A DNA stretch of 64,000 nucleotides from Dyadobacter sp. CY326 (GCF_021390515.1 NZ_JAJUXI010000008.1:124001-188000); one strand, 5' to 3'; counted from the first letter of the stretch, positions 36,901 to 45,946 are shown. A program made the numbers and translations. Notes: generated from the letters alone by a model not told the origin.

Positions 36901-37323
36901 GTCCCTGCTGGCTTGTTGCTGGATCGTTCGGGCGGTCCATTCCACCAGGACATTCGTTTTTCCCAATGTGTTGATCGAGATGACCACCGCACCGGCAGCA
37001 TTGGAGCCGGAGGCCAGAATCGCTATTCCGTTTTCTCCATTAGTTCCTGCGTTTTGCCATCCGCCAGCCGTTGCGCCGGTCAGGTAAGGCAGGTCGCCGT
37101 TTGCCGGACTGGTTGTTCTGGTCGTTGGAATGGCGGCGCTCGTCGTGCCAAAACGGTGCACACCAACGCCATCGGGAAGCGTCGATCCTGTTATTTGAGT
37201 AAATGAAAACGGTAACGGTTGCGCGGGTGGCTGAGTTTGAGCAAATACGTGCGCACTTATGCCGAATATCCATGCGGCAATAAGGGCAACCCTCCATTTC
37301 TTGGTAGAAAAAAATCGCTTCAT
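33943..37323 (-). CDS. ExeM/NucH-type extracellular endonuclease with T9SS sorting domain
   Basis: An 1126-residue secreted nuclease. Residues 1-28 are a signal peptide ending VFA. Next come a lamin-tail/laminin-G-like region (about 35-225), a Big_5 Ig-like domain (about 230-340, with D-L-V-L-T-F-S-E-N-V), an OB-fold ExeM_NucH domain (about 345-480) and an endonuclease/exonuclease/phosphatase domain (about 630-960): ASANVLNYF, LMEIQYNG, VVNHFKSKG, LGDLNAY and the closing SADHDPV. The last 80 residues (YPNPNQGIF...GLYYIQF...VKLIVR) are a type A type IX secretion sorting domain. It probably digests extracellular DNA. It is 44 bp downstream of the PhoD gene in one operon. Confidence 0.93.
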   Translation of the reverse strand: MKRFFSTKKWRVALIAAWIFGISAHVFAQTQPPAQPLPFSFTQITGSTLPDGVGVHRFGTTSAAIPTTRTTSPANGDLPYLTGATAGGWQNAGTNGENGIAILASGSNAAGAVVISINTLGKTNVLVEWTARTIQQQASRDNSLALQYRIGDTGDFSDLGTAADVYSTAGTTAGTSATFSLTLPAALENQNLVQLRWVYWESSVGTTGSRDRIALDDVTIGESVSGPDVIAPVISSLSPQDDAANVQLTTDLVLTFSENVVKKTGAFTITNTTDNTTQVIDIQSANVVLSNQVVTISGVTLANSKSYSVTLSAGAFSDAADNDFAGITDPATWNFTTIAAPGATTKISAIQGSGQLAALTGDYTIEGVVTRTFIGATGLNGFYVQEEDADADADPATSEGIFVFNVAADPVGVVTPNQGDKVNITGTVVDFVSTTSGVTTRLTELKTLTNFTNLGPATLPTPVAIQLPVANVADLERYEGMLTELSAATGNLTVTEFFELGRYGQVLLSATGSGDQAGTDARLDQFTQFNAPDASAYSAYLAENAKRQILLDDGSTRQNPDPIIFGRGGNPLSASNTLRGGDQVTSILGILDERLEGYRIQTATGVNFLPSNPRPVTPPALTGGPVSGSPTLTVASANVLNYFVNLDASGDLYRGANTAEEFTRQKAKIIKALIRSGADLIGLMEIQYNGNTTTTALEDLVNGLNADPESSADYAFINPSTANGPISTDAITVGIVYKIGKVTPKGNAAILTTSAAFDLVGRRPLAQTFTQNTNGEEFTVVVNHFKSKGSSSGGEGDADAGDGQGFSNGTRSRQATDLANWLALKPTGSIDPDYLILGDLNAYAKEEPLTILQTKGYQNLLPATSYSYVFDGQIGSLDHALASVSLSRQVTGAAKWHINADEPSVMDYNTEFKSPGQVTSLYNADQFRSADHDPVLIGLSLDKALPVTYISFNGTAYEQAVELIWKTANEQDNMGFDVLKSVDGKHFEKIGFVAGQATTSQVSDYKFKDIEVQPGQIYYYQLKQNDFKGTSELSRIITVKTPSNASNYAVYPNPNQGIFTLSAQNVDIKSVKMYSITGQLVSASVSNTEGAHTLTIKAKGALTPGLYYIQFTANGLDNHNVKLIVR

Positions 37324-37367
37324 ATTTATGTAATTAGTTGTTAATGATTCTCAGAAAAGCAATCAAA

Positions 37368-39116
37368 CTATGCTGTAATGGTTTCGGAATGTCCAACGGT
37401 TGTTGCGATGGTTGGTGATGTAATTGTGGAAACGTAGCGCCATTCGCTCACGATTTGGCTCACGCTAAACTTGGCCATCACATATCCTCTTCTGGACGCA
37501 TCCAGATATTGCAGGTCGTCAACCAGCAATGCAAGCGCTTGCTCGAAGCCGCCCAGGGAAGCCGGATCGGCACCAAGATATTCTTCAAAACCGGGTGAAG
37601 TCACTGAGGATGTAGCCAGTTCGCGGCCTGCTTCGCTCTTATCATTTGCTTTTAATTGCGAATACCAGCCATTGTGTGAATCGCCCGACAGCGCGATCAG
37701 CTTCTTGCCTTTGGCCAATGCATACACGATTTCACGCTCAACCGGATAACCGTCCCAGGCATCCAGATTGTAAGGAAGCACTGTTTGAACGCGTGCAATT
37801 TCCTGCGGTGTCAATGTTGGATCATTGGCCAAAAGACGACCTTTGATTTGCGTCAATTGAAGTAGAAGCGTCTGGAACATTTTGAATGTGGCAGGACTTG
37901 CAGAACCCGCTGCGTCCACCTCACCTACAATTTGCACGATTGCGAGCAGCAGTTCAGCAGGAACATACATTTTTCCCATCAAAACCTGTTGTCCCAAAAC
38001 CTGCCATGCGCCTTTGCCCGCACCTATGGCTGATCCAAGCCAGCTAAGCTGCTCTTTTCCGAGAATTGTCCGGTTTGGATTCAGCCAGTCTTTTTGAAAG
38101 GCGACAGCATCCAGACCTGACTGGGTAAAATAATTGGCATAAGCAAGCTGCTTGTCGCGTCCGATAATGCGGGTGTCGAGCATATGCAAATCCAGGATAT
38201 TGCCGAACGAAAAGCTTCTGTAAATTTTCGCGTCAACGAGCGTTCGCACGCCAATGTATTCGTGATAGGCTTTGATCGCACGTTCTTTTCTGGCCTGGAA
38301 ATCGCCTTCGTTCTGGTTATGATTTTGCGCGCCATCTTTGAAAGCATCATTGGCAACTTCATGGTCGTCCCACACACAAATGAAAGGTTTCTTCTGGTGC
38401 GCGAGCTGCAATTGCGGGTCGCTGCGATATTGCTTGAAACGCGTGCGATAATCGTCCAGCGACAAGATTTCGTTGGCCGGCAAGTGAAGGCGTTTCAGCG
38501 CGATCGTGTCCGGATTGGAGCCATACTGACCAGCGCCATACTCGTAAATGTAATCACCCAAATGCAAAACCACATCTGCGTCGGAAGCCGCGATTGCGCC
38601 GTAAACATTGAACAGACCGGCAGGATAATTGGAACACGAACACACGGCAAGCTTCACCTCATCCGTCTCCCCGGCCTTTGCCAGCGTTTTGGTTTCACCC
38701 GTTGGCGAAATGATGTTCGCATTGGTGATCGCAAACCGATAATAATATTTGGTGTTCGACTTCAAGCCGCTGATATCCACACTCACCGTATAATCATCAT
38801 TAACCGAAGCATCCAGCATTTCCGTTTTGATGATTTTGGTAAAACCGGCATCTGTCGCCAGATCATAGGTCAATGTCACTTTTTGTGAAGATCCATTTGC
38901 GGGGGATACTCTTGTCCAAAGGATCATTTGACTGTCTGTCGGGTCAAAACTGGCTACGTTGTAGTCGAAGCTACCGTTTTGATTGGGATCATTGGGATCG
39001 GGAATGTTGTGATCGGTGCAGCTCCCCACCAGCACGGTTGAAAGAATGACTCCTCCCGCTCCCATTACAGAGCGTTCCAAAAATTTGCGGCGATTGATCG
39101 TAGCATTGCCTTTCAT
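37368..39116 (-). CDS. PhoD-type alkaline phosphatase/phosphodiesterase
   Basis: A 582-residue exported enzyme. The N-terminus has a twin-arginine motif (INRRKFLERSVMGAGG) and a lipobox VGSC near residue 33, so it may be a Tat-exported lipoprotein. A PhoD N-terminal Ig-like domain spans about residues 50-150. The catalytic part follows: CSCSNYPAG near residue 160 with the metal-binding Cys, HLGDYIYEYG, VWDDHEVAND and LSGDSHNGW. PhoD enzymes need Ca and Fe and release phosphate from mono- and diesters. It is the first gene of the phoD-nuclease operon, fitting a role in using phosphate from DNA and nucleotides. Confidence 0.93.
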   Translation of the reverse strand: MKGNATINRRKFLERSVMGAGGVILSTVLVGSCTDHNIPDPNDPNQNGSFDYNVASFDPTDSQMILWTRVSPANGSSQKVTLTYDLATDAGFTKIIKTEMLDASVNDDYTVSVDISGLKSNTKYYYRFAITNANIISPTGETKTLAKAGETDEVKLAVCSCSNYPAGLFNVYGAIAASDADVVLHLGDYIYEYGAGQYGSNPDTIALKRLHLPANEILSLDDYRTRFKQYRSDPQLQLAHQKKPFICVWDDHEVANDAFKDGAQNHNQNEGDFQARKERAIKAYHEYIGVRTLVDAKIYRSFSFGNILDLHMLDTRIIGRDKQLAYANYFTQSGLDAVAFQKDWLNPNRTILGKEQLSWLGSAIGAGKGAWQVLGQQVLMGKMYVPAELLLAIVQIVGEVDAAGSASPATFKMFQTLLLQLTQIKGRLLANDPTLTPQEIARVQTVLPYNLDAWDGYPVEREIVYALAKGKKLIALSGDSHNGWYSQLKANDKSEAGRELATSSVTSPGFEEYLGADPASLGGFEQALALLVDDLQYLDASRRGYVMAKFSVSQIVSEWRYVSTITSPTIATTVGHSETITA

Positions 39117-39340
39117 ACAGTCACGGATTAGTTGAGATTAATCCATAAATCTACCATCCGCATATTTCCATGATGTAACCAGAACTTTAAATTGCTGTTA
39201 AGCCCGCACTTAAATGACACATTCTTTACATCCGCGGGCAGAACTTAACCTGGCGGTAACACGCGTCCGATTAATTTCGTGTTAAGTGAAAAGATTGTGT
39301 TGGGCAAGAAGATTGAACTGATCCGCGCAAATGCTTTAAT

Positions 39341-40189
39341 ATGAAAATATCTCACACAAATATTCAGCTTCGTCCGTCTGAATGGCCGGTTTATATCCTG
39401 ATTGCTGTCTTTCTTACTGCGGCCTTGGTTTTGATATTTACCATTAAAAACCTGGCATTATTTTCGGGGAACCCTGTTTCTTCTGCCAATGCGGAGTCTG
39501 CATTTGCAGCAAATCATGGAGGCGTGCTTATTTTCAGTAAAACGGACGGGTTCAGGCATCACTCCATTGAACCCGGCATTGCGGCGTTAACGAAAGAATG
39601 TGCCAATAAAGGCTGGGAAGTGCATGTAACTGAGAATGCTGCATTCATTAATCCAAAATATCTCGTTCCTTTTAAAGTGGTGATTTTTCTGTCCACAACG
39701 GGAGAAATCTTTGATGATAAGCAAAAAGCGGCCTTTCAAAACTATATGGAAAATGGCGGCGGCTATGTGGGCATTCACTCTGCGTCTGACACCGAGCACG
39801 GCTGGGAATGGTATGGAAACTTGCTGGGGACATTTTTTCGCGATCACACTTTTTTGCCGCATATGCCCGAGGCTGAGCTGGTTACCGAAACCGCATTGCA
39901 CCCGGCAACCCACGGTCTGCCCAAAAACTGGCATAAGGAAGACGAATGGTATAATTTTCAGCAAAATGTCCGAGGCAAGCCGGGTTTTGAAGTTCTTCTC
40001 AGCTTAAATGAGCAATCATACAGTTCTGTTTGGCGCAAAATGAATGGCGATCATCCCATATCATGGACGCACGAGCTGCCACGCGGCAGAATGTTTTACA
40101 CTGCGTTGGGCCATAATGCGCAAACATTCAGCGATCCCAATGCGATGCGTCATATCATGGGCGGAATACAATGGGCGGGGCGGCTCTGA
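39341..40189 (+). CDS. ThuA-domain protein, membrane anchored
   Basis: A 282-residue protein with one N-terminal TM helix (about residues 16-38) and a ThuA-like glutamine-amidotransferase fold from about residue 58: VLIFSKTDGFRHHSIEPG, then V-I-F-L-S-T-T-G, GGGYVGIHSASDTEH, a H-P-A-T-H-G-L-P motif, E-D-E-W-Y-N-F and FYTALGHN. ThuA proteins take part in disaccharide metabolism (trehalose, 3-keto sugars), but the reaction is not settled. It stops 4 bp from the convergent SDR stop and appears monocistronic. Confidence 0.9.
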   Translation: MKISHTNIQLRPSEWPVYILIAVFLTAALVLIFTIKNLALFSGNPVSSANAESAFAANHGGVLIFSKTDGFRHHSIEPGIAALTKECANKGWEVHVTENAAFINPKYLVPFKVVIFLSTTGEIFDDKQKAAFQNYMENGGGYVGIHSASDTEHGWEWYGNLLGTFFRDHTFLPHMPEAELVTETALHPATHGLPKNWHKEDEWYNFQQNVRGKPGFEVLLSLNEQSYSSVWRKMNGDHPISWTHELPRGRMFYTALGHNAQTFSDPNAMRHIMGGIQWAGRL

Positions 40190-40193
40190 AAGA

Positions 40194-40955
40194 TCAGCTC
40201 TCGCTGGGAAACTTGACGCCACTCACGTCTTCGCAAAAAGAGAAAAACTTTTCCTGAACACGCACATCGTCAGCCTGACGTAAATATCGGTCTTGCTTTT
40301 TGTGGTGCAAATATTGCCCGCTGACCTTCGATTGACTATCGCTGCCCACCAGCCAAACCTGGGTTTCAATGCCTTTGGCCAAATTATCGGGTGCGCCGGG
40401 GCCGCCCATCTTTGTTGGCACCCAGCCCGGATCTACGGCATTAGCGTAAGTTTTCGGCCATTGCCGGGCAACGGCCATCGCCATAACCAGATTATGAAAT
40501 TTTGAATCCGAATAACTTGCGCTTGGCTTAGTCAACTTTAAACCATTCAGATCAGCGTCAGCCTGCTTGTGCATTCCCGAACTGAGATAAATCAGTCGCT
40601 TTGGCTTATCGATCAGACAGGTAAGCACATAAGGCGCAATGCTGTTGACGGCGAGCAAAAGCGGCAGCCCGTCCTGACTAAGCTCGTTTTCAGGAACCTG
40701 AAAAACGCCTGCATTGTGGATTACGGCATCAAAAGCGCCCAGTTTATTGACTTTTGAAGCTAAGTCTTTTGTTTCCTCAATGCTCGACAAATCCCCGGTC
40801 AGTATCGATTCTGCACCCGGCACTTTTGCCAATCCGTATTTTGCACGCTGTGCGTTGCGTGCGTGCAGCACCACGCTATGGCCCTTGTGCACGAGCGCAT
40901 TTGCCGCCAACTGCCCAAGCCCATCGACTGAGCCCGTTATGAATATCCTTGCCAT
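40194..40955 (-). CDS. SDR-family oxidoreductase, retinol-dehydrogenase-like
   Basis: A 253-residue short-chain dehydrogenase. TGSVDGLG near residue 7 binds the cofactor, HARN near residue 32 suggests NADP preference, GDLSS near residue 55 binds the adenine, HNAG near residue 85 replaces the usual NNAG, and YSDSK near residue 147 carries the catalytic Tyr and Lys. NAVDPGWVPTKMGG matches the loop after the active site. It resembles the retinol dehydrogenase/WW-oxidoreductase type of SDR. The substrate is unknown. It has no operon partner. Confidence 0.88.
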   Translation of the reverse strand: MARIFITGSVDGLGQLAANALVHKGHSVVLHARNAQRAKYGLAKVPGAESILTGDLSSIEETKDLASKVNKLGAFDAVIHNAGVFQVPENELSQDGLPLLLAVNSIAPYVLTCLIDKPKRLIYLSSGMHKQADADLNGLKLTKPSASYSDSKFHNLVMAMAVARQWPKTYANAVDPGWVPTKMGGPGAPDNLAKGIETQVWLVGSDSQSKVSGQYLHHKKQDRYLRQADDVRVQEKFFSFCEDVSGVKFPSES

Positions 40956-41194
40956 AAGTGGTGTTTATTTTCCCTGTGTCATCCCAAAAAGGATAGGTTA
41001 CAATTTTAGTGCCTCCCGATAAAATATTGGCGGCCCTGGTCCTGTCACCTCGCAATCTGTAACAAAATGTTAATTTTAGCCGACAATAACACCAATTGCC
41101 TGGCTCCAATGGCAACAAGCGCGTCTGGATTTATCAGGGCAAACCGTATGTGGGGCTGGCTGTGGGGCTTAATCTCAATTGATATGAAAATTGA

Positions 41195-41224
41195 AAGTCT
41201 GGCAAGTTGCGACTTGCCAGACTT
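41195..41224. terminator. Terminator after the lysine-rich gene
   Basis: A perfect 13-bp stem AAGTCTGGCAAGT/ACTTGCCAGACTT with a TGCG loop lies 8 bp past the stop of the lysine-rich gene. Both flanks are A/T rich, so it can work on either strand. Confidence 0.85.
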
Positions 41225-41232
41225 TATTATAT

Positions 41233-41490
41233 TCAGGCACTTACCGCACCGCTTTCAACTTTCTCTTTTTTTGCGTCTTTGTGGTTTGCTTTTCCGGCAT
41301 CCTGCTTACCCTTTGCTTTTTCCTCCTTCTTCTGCTGCTTAACAGAAACCTTAACCACTTTTTCTGCAAGACTTTTTGCCGTCTTCTTAATGGCTTTTGT
41401 TAATTTTTTACCCTCGCTTTCAGGGTTTTTCAACTTTTCTTGAAGCGTTTCGGCGATGCTTTTTGCCAGTTCCTTTTTTTGACCTTTCAT
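41233..41490 (-). CDS. Lysine-rich small protein, histone-H1-like composition
   Basis: An 85-residue protein with about 30 percent Lys, plus Ala, Glu and Val. The first 50 residues have a helical pattern with repeated A-x-x-I-A/K-x-T segments (KSIAETLQEKL, KKLTKAIKKTAKSLAEK). The tail, with KKEEKAKGKQD and KANHKDAKKEK, looks disordered. No family is recognised. Similar Lys/Ala-rich proteins bind DNA or RNA, but here that is inference from composition only. Its own terminator follows, so it is a separate transcript. Confidence 0.7.
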   Translation of the reverse strand: MKGQKKELAKSIAETLQEKLKNPESEGKKLTKAIKKTAKSLAEKVVKVSVKQQKKEEKAKGKQDAGKANHKDAKKEKVESGAVSA

Positions 41491-41718
41491 CTGATGTCAG
41501 TAGTTTTTGCGTTATTTCTAAACAAAAGTACTATTAGTTTGCGGCTTGCAATGTTAAGTTTTTGGCACGCTAACTGATATACGCAGACGAATTCTACCTG
41601 GCTTCACCATACTACGCAGGGTTTTGAGAATAACATAAAGTTCATAAAGACCGCCTGTATCTTAACATTTTGATAAAATACGCGGGTGTAGTTTTACTGA
41701 AAACTAAAATTCGCTACA

Positions 41719-43011
41719 ATGAAAAAATTTTTATCTTCTTGCCTCAGCTTTGCTGCCGCAACTGCGCTTTTAAGCAGCTGTACGGATCATGAATTACCAA
41801 CGGAAAACTATCCTGAAAAAGCGGAAGCGTCCAGCTCGAAAATCCTAACAGAAGTAAATGGTGTGAAGGTTTACAATGGCGGCTTTGGCTCAGCAATCGT
41901 TCAAGATCCAAACGACCACATGGCGTTTTATCTGCTGACGGATCGCGGACCAAACATTGACGGTAATGTTGCCAACTCAAAAGTATTTGCATCGCCCAGC
42001 TTCGTGCCGCAAATTGGCAAGTTCCGCCTCGTCGGTGATCAGCTTGTTTTGGAAAAAACCATTGAATTGAAAAACGATAAGGGCGCTTTTTTAAATGGCT
42101 TGCCAAATCCTGCGGGCTTTGGGTTCAGCGGCGAAACAGCATTCGATGTCATGGGAAATACATTGCCAAACAGCGTGGACGGTCTTGACTCTGAGGGCCT
42201 TGCAATGGCTGCTGATGGAACATTTTGGGTAAGCGACGAATACGGCCCGCACCTGGTGCATTTCGACGCGAACGGCAACACGCTCGAACGCATTAATCCT
42301 TTCGGAAATGGAAAAGGTGGCAGAAAAATCCCTTCCGTATTTGCCAAGCGCAGACCCAACCGCGGCATGGAAGGCCTTGCAATCACTCCTGACGGCAAAA
42401 CATTGGTGGGCATTATGCAATTTCCTCTCTACAATCCTTCCTCGGCAGCCATTTCCGGCTCTGTCGTAACGCGCATTCTGGCTTACGACATTGCAAGCGG
42501 AACGAGCAAGCAATACGCGTATTTGATTGACAAGGCCAATCTCCAAGCCAACAGCGAAATTGCAGCAATCAGCAACACGAGCTTTCTGGTGCTGGAACGT
42601 GACGGCGAATATGCAACCAATGCGAACAAGGCTTCGGTTATCAAGAAAGTGTACAAAATAGACATCTCGCAAGCGACTGACATTTCAGATCCAGCTGATT
42701 CTGAGAACGGCAAATTGTATGGAGGTCTTACCGTCGAGCAATTGAAAGATGCAGCTACATTGGCTACAAACGGCATTGTGCCTGTAACAAAAACACTTGT
42801 TGCCGATTTGATGACGGACATTCCAACCTTATATCCGCACGATAAAGCCGAAGGCATTGCAATCATCAACGCAACCACGATTGCGATTGCAAATGATGAT
42901 GACTTTGGAGTCGTTGGCGCAGGATCATACACATCTAAAATCCTCCCTGCAACGGGTGCAGTTGACCGCAACACAATCTACTTTGTGAAGTTGAAACAAC
43001 CGCTTTGGTAA
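41719..43011 (+). CDS. Esterase-like activity of phytase family lipoprotein
   Basis: A 430-residue exported lipoprotein with signal peptide and lipobox LLSSC near residue 21. The fold is the propeller-like phytase-esterase domain (PF13449): a G-G-F-G-S-A start, F-Y-L-L-T-D-R-G-P-N, V-D-G-L-D-S-E-G-L-A, the F-W-V-S-D-E-Y-G-P block near residue 170, N-R-G-M-E-G-L-A near residue 213, E-R-D-G, D-K-A-E-G-I-A and A-N-D-D-D-F-G-V near the end. Activity on phosphate esters has been reported for few members and is not certain here. It fits the phosphoesterase-rich surroundings. Confidence 0.85.
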   Translation: MKKFLSSCLSFAAATALLSSCTDHELPTENYPEKAEASSSKILTEVNGVKVYNGGFGSAIVQDPNDHMAFYLLTDRGPNIDGNVANSKVFASPSFVPQIGKFRLVGDQLVLEKTIELKNDKGAFLNGLPNPAGFGFSGETAFDVMGNTLPNSVDGLDSEGLAMAADGTFWVSDEYGPHLVHFDANGNTLERINPFGNGKGGRKIPSVFAKRRPNRGMEGLAITPDGKTLVGIMQFPLYNPSSAAISGSVVTRILAYDIASGTSKQYAYLIDKANLQANSEIAAISNTSFLVLERDGEYATNANKASVIKKVYKIDISQATDISDPADSENGKLYGGLTVEQLKDAATLATNGIVPVTKTLVADLMTDIPTLYPHDKAEGIAIINATTIAIANDDDFGVVGAGSYTSKILPATGAVDRNTIYFVKLKQPLW

Positions 43012-43040
43012 CATTGAAATAAATCATTTTTTAAATTGCG

Positions 43041-43075
43041 AAAAGGCTGCACAAATCCACTTTGTGCAGCCTTTT
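43041..43075. terminator. Perfect 15-bp bidirectional terminator
   Basis: AAAAGGCTGCACAAA and TTTGTGCAGCCTTTT are fully complementary around a 5-nt loop, between the convergent phytase-like stop (43011) and the second YncE/phosphoesterase stop (43148). Confidence 0.92.
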
Positions 43076-43147
43076 CTATTTCTAAGAGATAATAACTTCG
43101 TTTTTTGTGAATTCCCCTCAATCAAAAACCAACCGAACCGATAAGTG

Positions 43148-45946
43148 TTAAGGCCGCTTTTTGACCGGCTTGCTCTTTGGTGTTTTGGGCGCACTTTTGC
43201 TTTTTCGCAAGTCGTCGTCATCCTCTGTCCGCCGCTTCTGCATGGTTTCTGTCCTGTCGATTTCTTCTGATTCGGAGAATGCTTTCCAGTCAAATTTCTC
43301 GTCAAACGGGTCAAGCGCTTTTTGCGGATCAAACAAACGCGGGTCAATGGCGACTGCATTGTAAGGCGTGAAATCGGGGTTATCCGTAAACAAATCGTTC
43401 ATATCCGAAGCCGTCGCGTCATATTGGTTCAAATACGGAATGCCCAGGATATGCCAGAAAGTTTTGAAAATGCTGCCAAAACTGTAATGCTGTTTTCCAA
43501 TATAATTCCTTTTAATGTAAGGCGAAATGGCCATCAGAATGCTCCTATGCGCGTCCACATGGTCGACGCCTCCTTGTGGATCATCTTCGGTGATCACGAT
43601 CAGCATATTTTTCCAATATGGCGTATGCGACAAAAATTCAATGGTGCGCCCGACGGCCAGGTCATTATCGGCCATGTAACTTTCACCGAACGGAAATCCC
43701 GCACCCGGCCGCTCATTCGTTCCATGGTCATTTGGCAGCATCAATGTCAACATGGAGGGAAGTGTTTTGCCGTCACCCATCCACTTTTCGTTGAATTCTT
43801 TCATGAAAACATCCGTCCGGAACTGGTCGGGGATCGCCATGTTGAAGCTGGGAAATGTCTTCGACGATTTGTCAAAAATTGGCTCGGGAACGGGATAGTT
43901 GACCATATACAATTCGCCAATGTGCTTCATGGTGCTGTCCGAATAATTAGCTGCCATTTCTAACCCAAAACCGAAGTTGAAAAAATCCTTCTTGTTCCGC
44001 TGCAAATGATCCCACAGCGAGCCGGCTTCATTGTAATCTTCGGGATAAATGCTGCCGGCAGAGCCATAAAATGCCAGATTTCCGGGAGCCGAAGATGTGT
44101 CGAGCATGTTACGGCCGCCGCCATACGCAGCCGCGGTTCCGGTTTCCACCCACTCGTTCGGATAGGTGTTCACGAGCCAGCGGTGCCCGTCGGCGGAGAC
44201 GTCCGAGTCACAATAATAGTTATCCGAAATTGCGAATTGTTTCGCCAGCGCCACGTGGTTGGGCATTACATCCACGCCTTTGAGCGCCACTGTTTTCTTT
44301 CTGTTTGCAAAATTTCTTTTTAGTCCAAATCTGGCAATGGTGGAATCGCCGTTCCCGGACGCGAGCTGACCAAAAACCTCGTCATATGTCCTGTTTTCCT
44401 TTGAAATAAAAACAATATGCTTGATCGGTGACTCTGATGCACCCGGGAAAACCGGGACCGGATTTTTGGGATTGGCAGCAACCTGTGTGAATATGTAATT
44501 GTTGTCCAGCACTTTTTTGGTCAAAGCGGGCAGCTCGCTATCAACCGGGATGTCAATCACAGAAACCGTTCCTTTCATCAGGCTGCCAATGTAACTTCCC
44601 TCGCTTCCCAGCTTGAAGTCCTTCCCGCCGTTCGGTCCGCTGCCCAGACCTTTTGCATTGCTCACAATGAGCTTTTTCCCATCCGGACTTACCTTCAATT
44701 TGCTTGGAAACCAGCCAGTTGGAATATGCCCGATCACTTTCATCGTTGGAATGTCAATAACAGCAACTGCATTGATTCCTGCTTCGGCAACGAATAATCT
44801 TTGCTGATCGGGCGAGACGGTTACACCAAAAGGAATGAGGCCGCGAAGGTTCCCAAGCCGTGGTTCGGGATTCAAACGCAGGGTGTTGACGACAGTGTCT
44901 TTTGCAATATCAATGACCGAAACGCAGTCATTATTCCCGTTGCTGACAAACACAAATTTGTCCGTCGCAGCCAGTGAATTAGGACTGCTCCCACCTACGG
45001 CCGGAAAATCTTCCACCATTTGACCCACCAGAATCCCGGTTTTGATCTTCGCTTTTACAACAGGTTTTGCATTTGTCAGATCGTAGCTCCAAACAGAGAA
45101 TGCTTCGAGCACATTCGGGTCACCCAATGCAGGAACGCCCTTTTCAGGGATTCCTTCCTTCATTTCTTTGGAGCCATACTTGCTCGAAGGCCATTCGTGG
45201 GCGGTTTCTTTCAGGTTATTTTTATCAAGATCAGTGAAAGGTTTATATTCAAAAACACCAACATTGGCCACGTAAATGCGTTTTTCATCCGGCGAAAGGC
45301 AGATCCCGAACGGATAGCGGCCGGTGGGAATGTTGCTGATAATCCTGTTCGTTTTTGTATCAATCACCATCATCCTGAACCCGATCTGATCCACCGCGTA
45401 AAGCGTCGATCCGTCCTTGGTCAGCACCATATCACCAATGTATCCGTGATTGTATTTGTTGCCGTTTTCAGTCGCGTGGCAGTTGATTGTCAGCTTCTTT
45501 TTGCCCGTGTCAAGGTCAAAAAGGAAGATTTTGTTGGTTTGACCGCCTGCGACATAAACCGTTTTGTTATCCGGCGTGATGGCCAATCCCATAAAGCAGG
45601 CTTCCAGAATGCCCGCATCTGTTTTAGGGCCGTCAGGAATTTGCCTAACCGATGGGTTTGCGCTCAAAATATTCTTTAACACACTGATTGAAAAGGGGTT
45701 AATGCCCGAGTTTGCTGTAATAGCAATGCTCCCGTCAGCGCTCAATGCGAGGCCATATGGATGCGGTGCCACGGTCAGTTGCTTGCCCGTGGGCGTGACA
45801 TATCGCCCGTTGGGAATGATCGTTTTCCCGTTTTCGTTTTTCTTTAAATACTCCTTGCCCGACGGCGCATTGGCGACCCATTTTTGAGCCTGAACAAAAG
45901 GTGTTTGAACAAGAAATAAAACAAAGAGGAGTTGATAGCCTTTCAT
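43148..45946 (-). CDS. YncE-type beta-propeller / phosphoesterase (copy 2)
   Basis: A 932-residue exported protein with signal peptide (residues 1-20, ending VQA) and no lipobox, unlike the first copy at 1722-4223. Residues of about 50-450 are YVTN/YncE propeller repeats (TVAPHPYGLALS, IYVANVGVFEY, SVIDIAKDTVV). The phosphoesterase half has SKENRTYDEV near residue 520, DSDVSADGHRW, and TEDDPQGGVDHVDAHRS near residue 780, matching the catalytic blocks of copy 1. The C-terminal 40 residues are extremely charged, acidic then Lys/Pro-rich (KTPKSKPVKKRP). It probably is periplasmic or surface exposed and cleaves phosphate esters. Confidence 0.87.
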   Translation of the reverse strand: MKGYQLLFVLFLVQTPFVQAQKWVANAPSGKEYLKKNENGKTIIPNGRYVTPTGKQLTVAPHPYGLALSADGSIAITANSGINPFSISVLKNILSANPSVRQIPDGPKTDAGILEACFMGLAITPDNKTVYVAGGQTNKIFLFDLDTGKKKLTINCHATENGNKYNHGYIGDMVLTKDGSTLYAVDQIGFRMMVIDTKTNRIISNIPTGRYPFGICLSPDEKRIYVANVGVFEYKPFTDLDKNNLKETAHEWPSSKYGSKEMKEGIPEKGVPALGDPNVLEAFSVWSYDLTNAKPVVKAKIKTGILVGQMVEDFPAVGGSSPNSLAATDKFVFVSNGNNDCVSVIDIAKDTVVNTLRLNPEPRLGNLRGLIPFGVTVSPDQQRLFVAEAGINAVAVIDIPTMKVIGHIPTGWFPSKLKVSPDGKKLIVSNAKGLGSGPNGGKDFKLGSEGSYIGSLMKGTVSVIDIPVDSELPALTKKVLDNNYIFTQVAANPKNPVPVFPGASESPIKHIVFISKENRTYDEVFGQLASGNGDSTIARFGLKRNFANRKKTVALKGVDVMPNHVALAKQFAISDNYYCDSDVSADGHRWLVNTYPNEWVETGTAAAYGGGRNMLDTSSAPGNLAFYGSAGSIYPEDYNEAGSLWDHLQRNKKDFFNFGFGLEMAANYSDSTMKHIGELYMVNYPVPEPIFDKSSKTFPSFNMAIPDQFRTDVFMKEFNEKWMGDGKTLPSMLTLMLPNDHGTNERPGAGFPFGESYMADNDLAVGRTIEFLSHTPYWKNMLIVITEDDPQGGVDHVDAHRSILMAISPYIKRNYIGKQHYSFGSIFKTFWHILGIPYLNQYDATASDMNDLFTDNPDFTPYNAVAIDPRLFDPQKALDPFDEKFDWKAFSESEEIDRTETMQKRRTEDDDDLRKSKSAPKTPKSKPVKKRP

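Noticed and set aside
38184-38888. 234-residue plus-strand open frame
   Set aside because: Antisense shadow of the PhoD gene, whose own motifs are complete.
40956-41194. Possible gene tail ending near 41183 (NGNKRVWIYQGKPYVG)
   Set aside because: The frame has a stop only about 30 codons earlier and no start with a ribosome site; it may be a scrap of a lost gene, but the evidence is too thin to call.
45020-45679. 219-residue plus-strand open frame
   Set aside because: Antisense to the second propeller-phosphoesterase; no signal peptide, domain or neighbouring partner.
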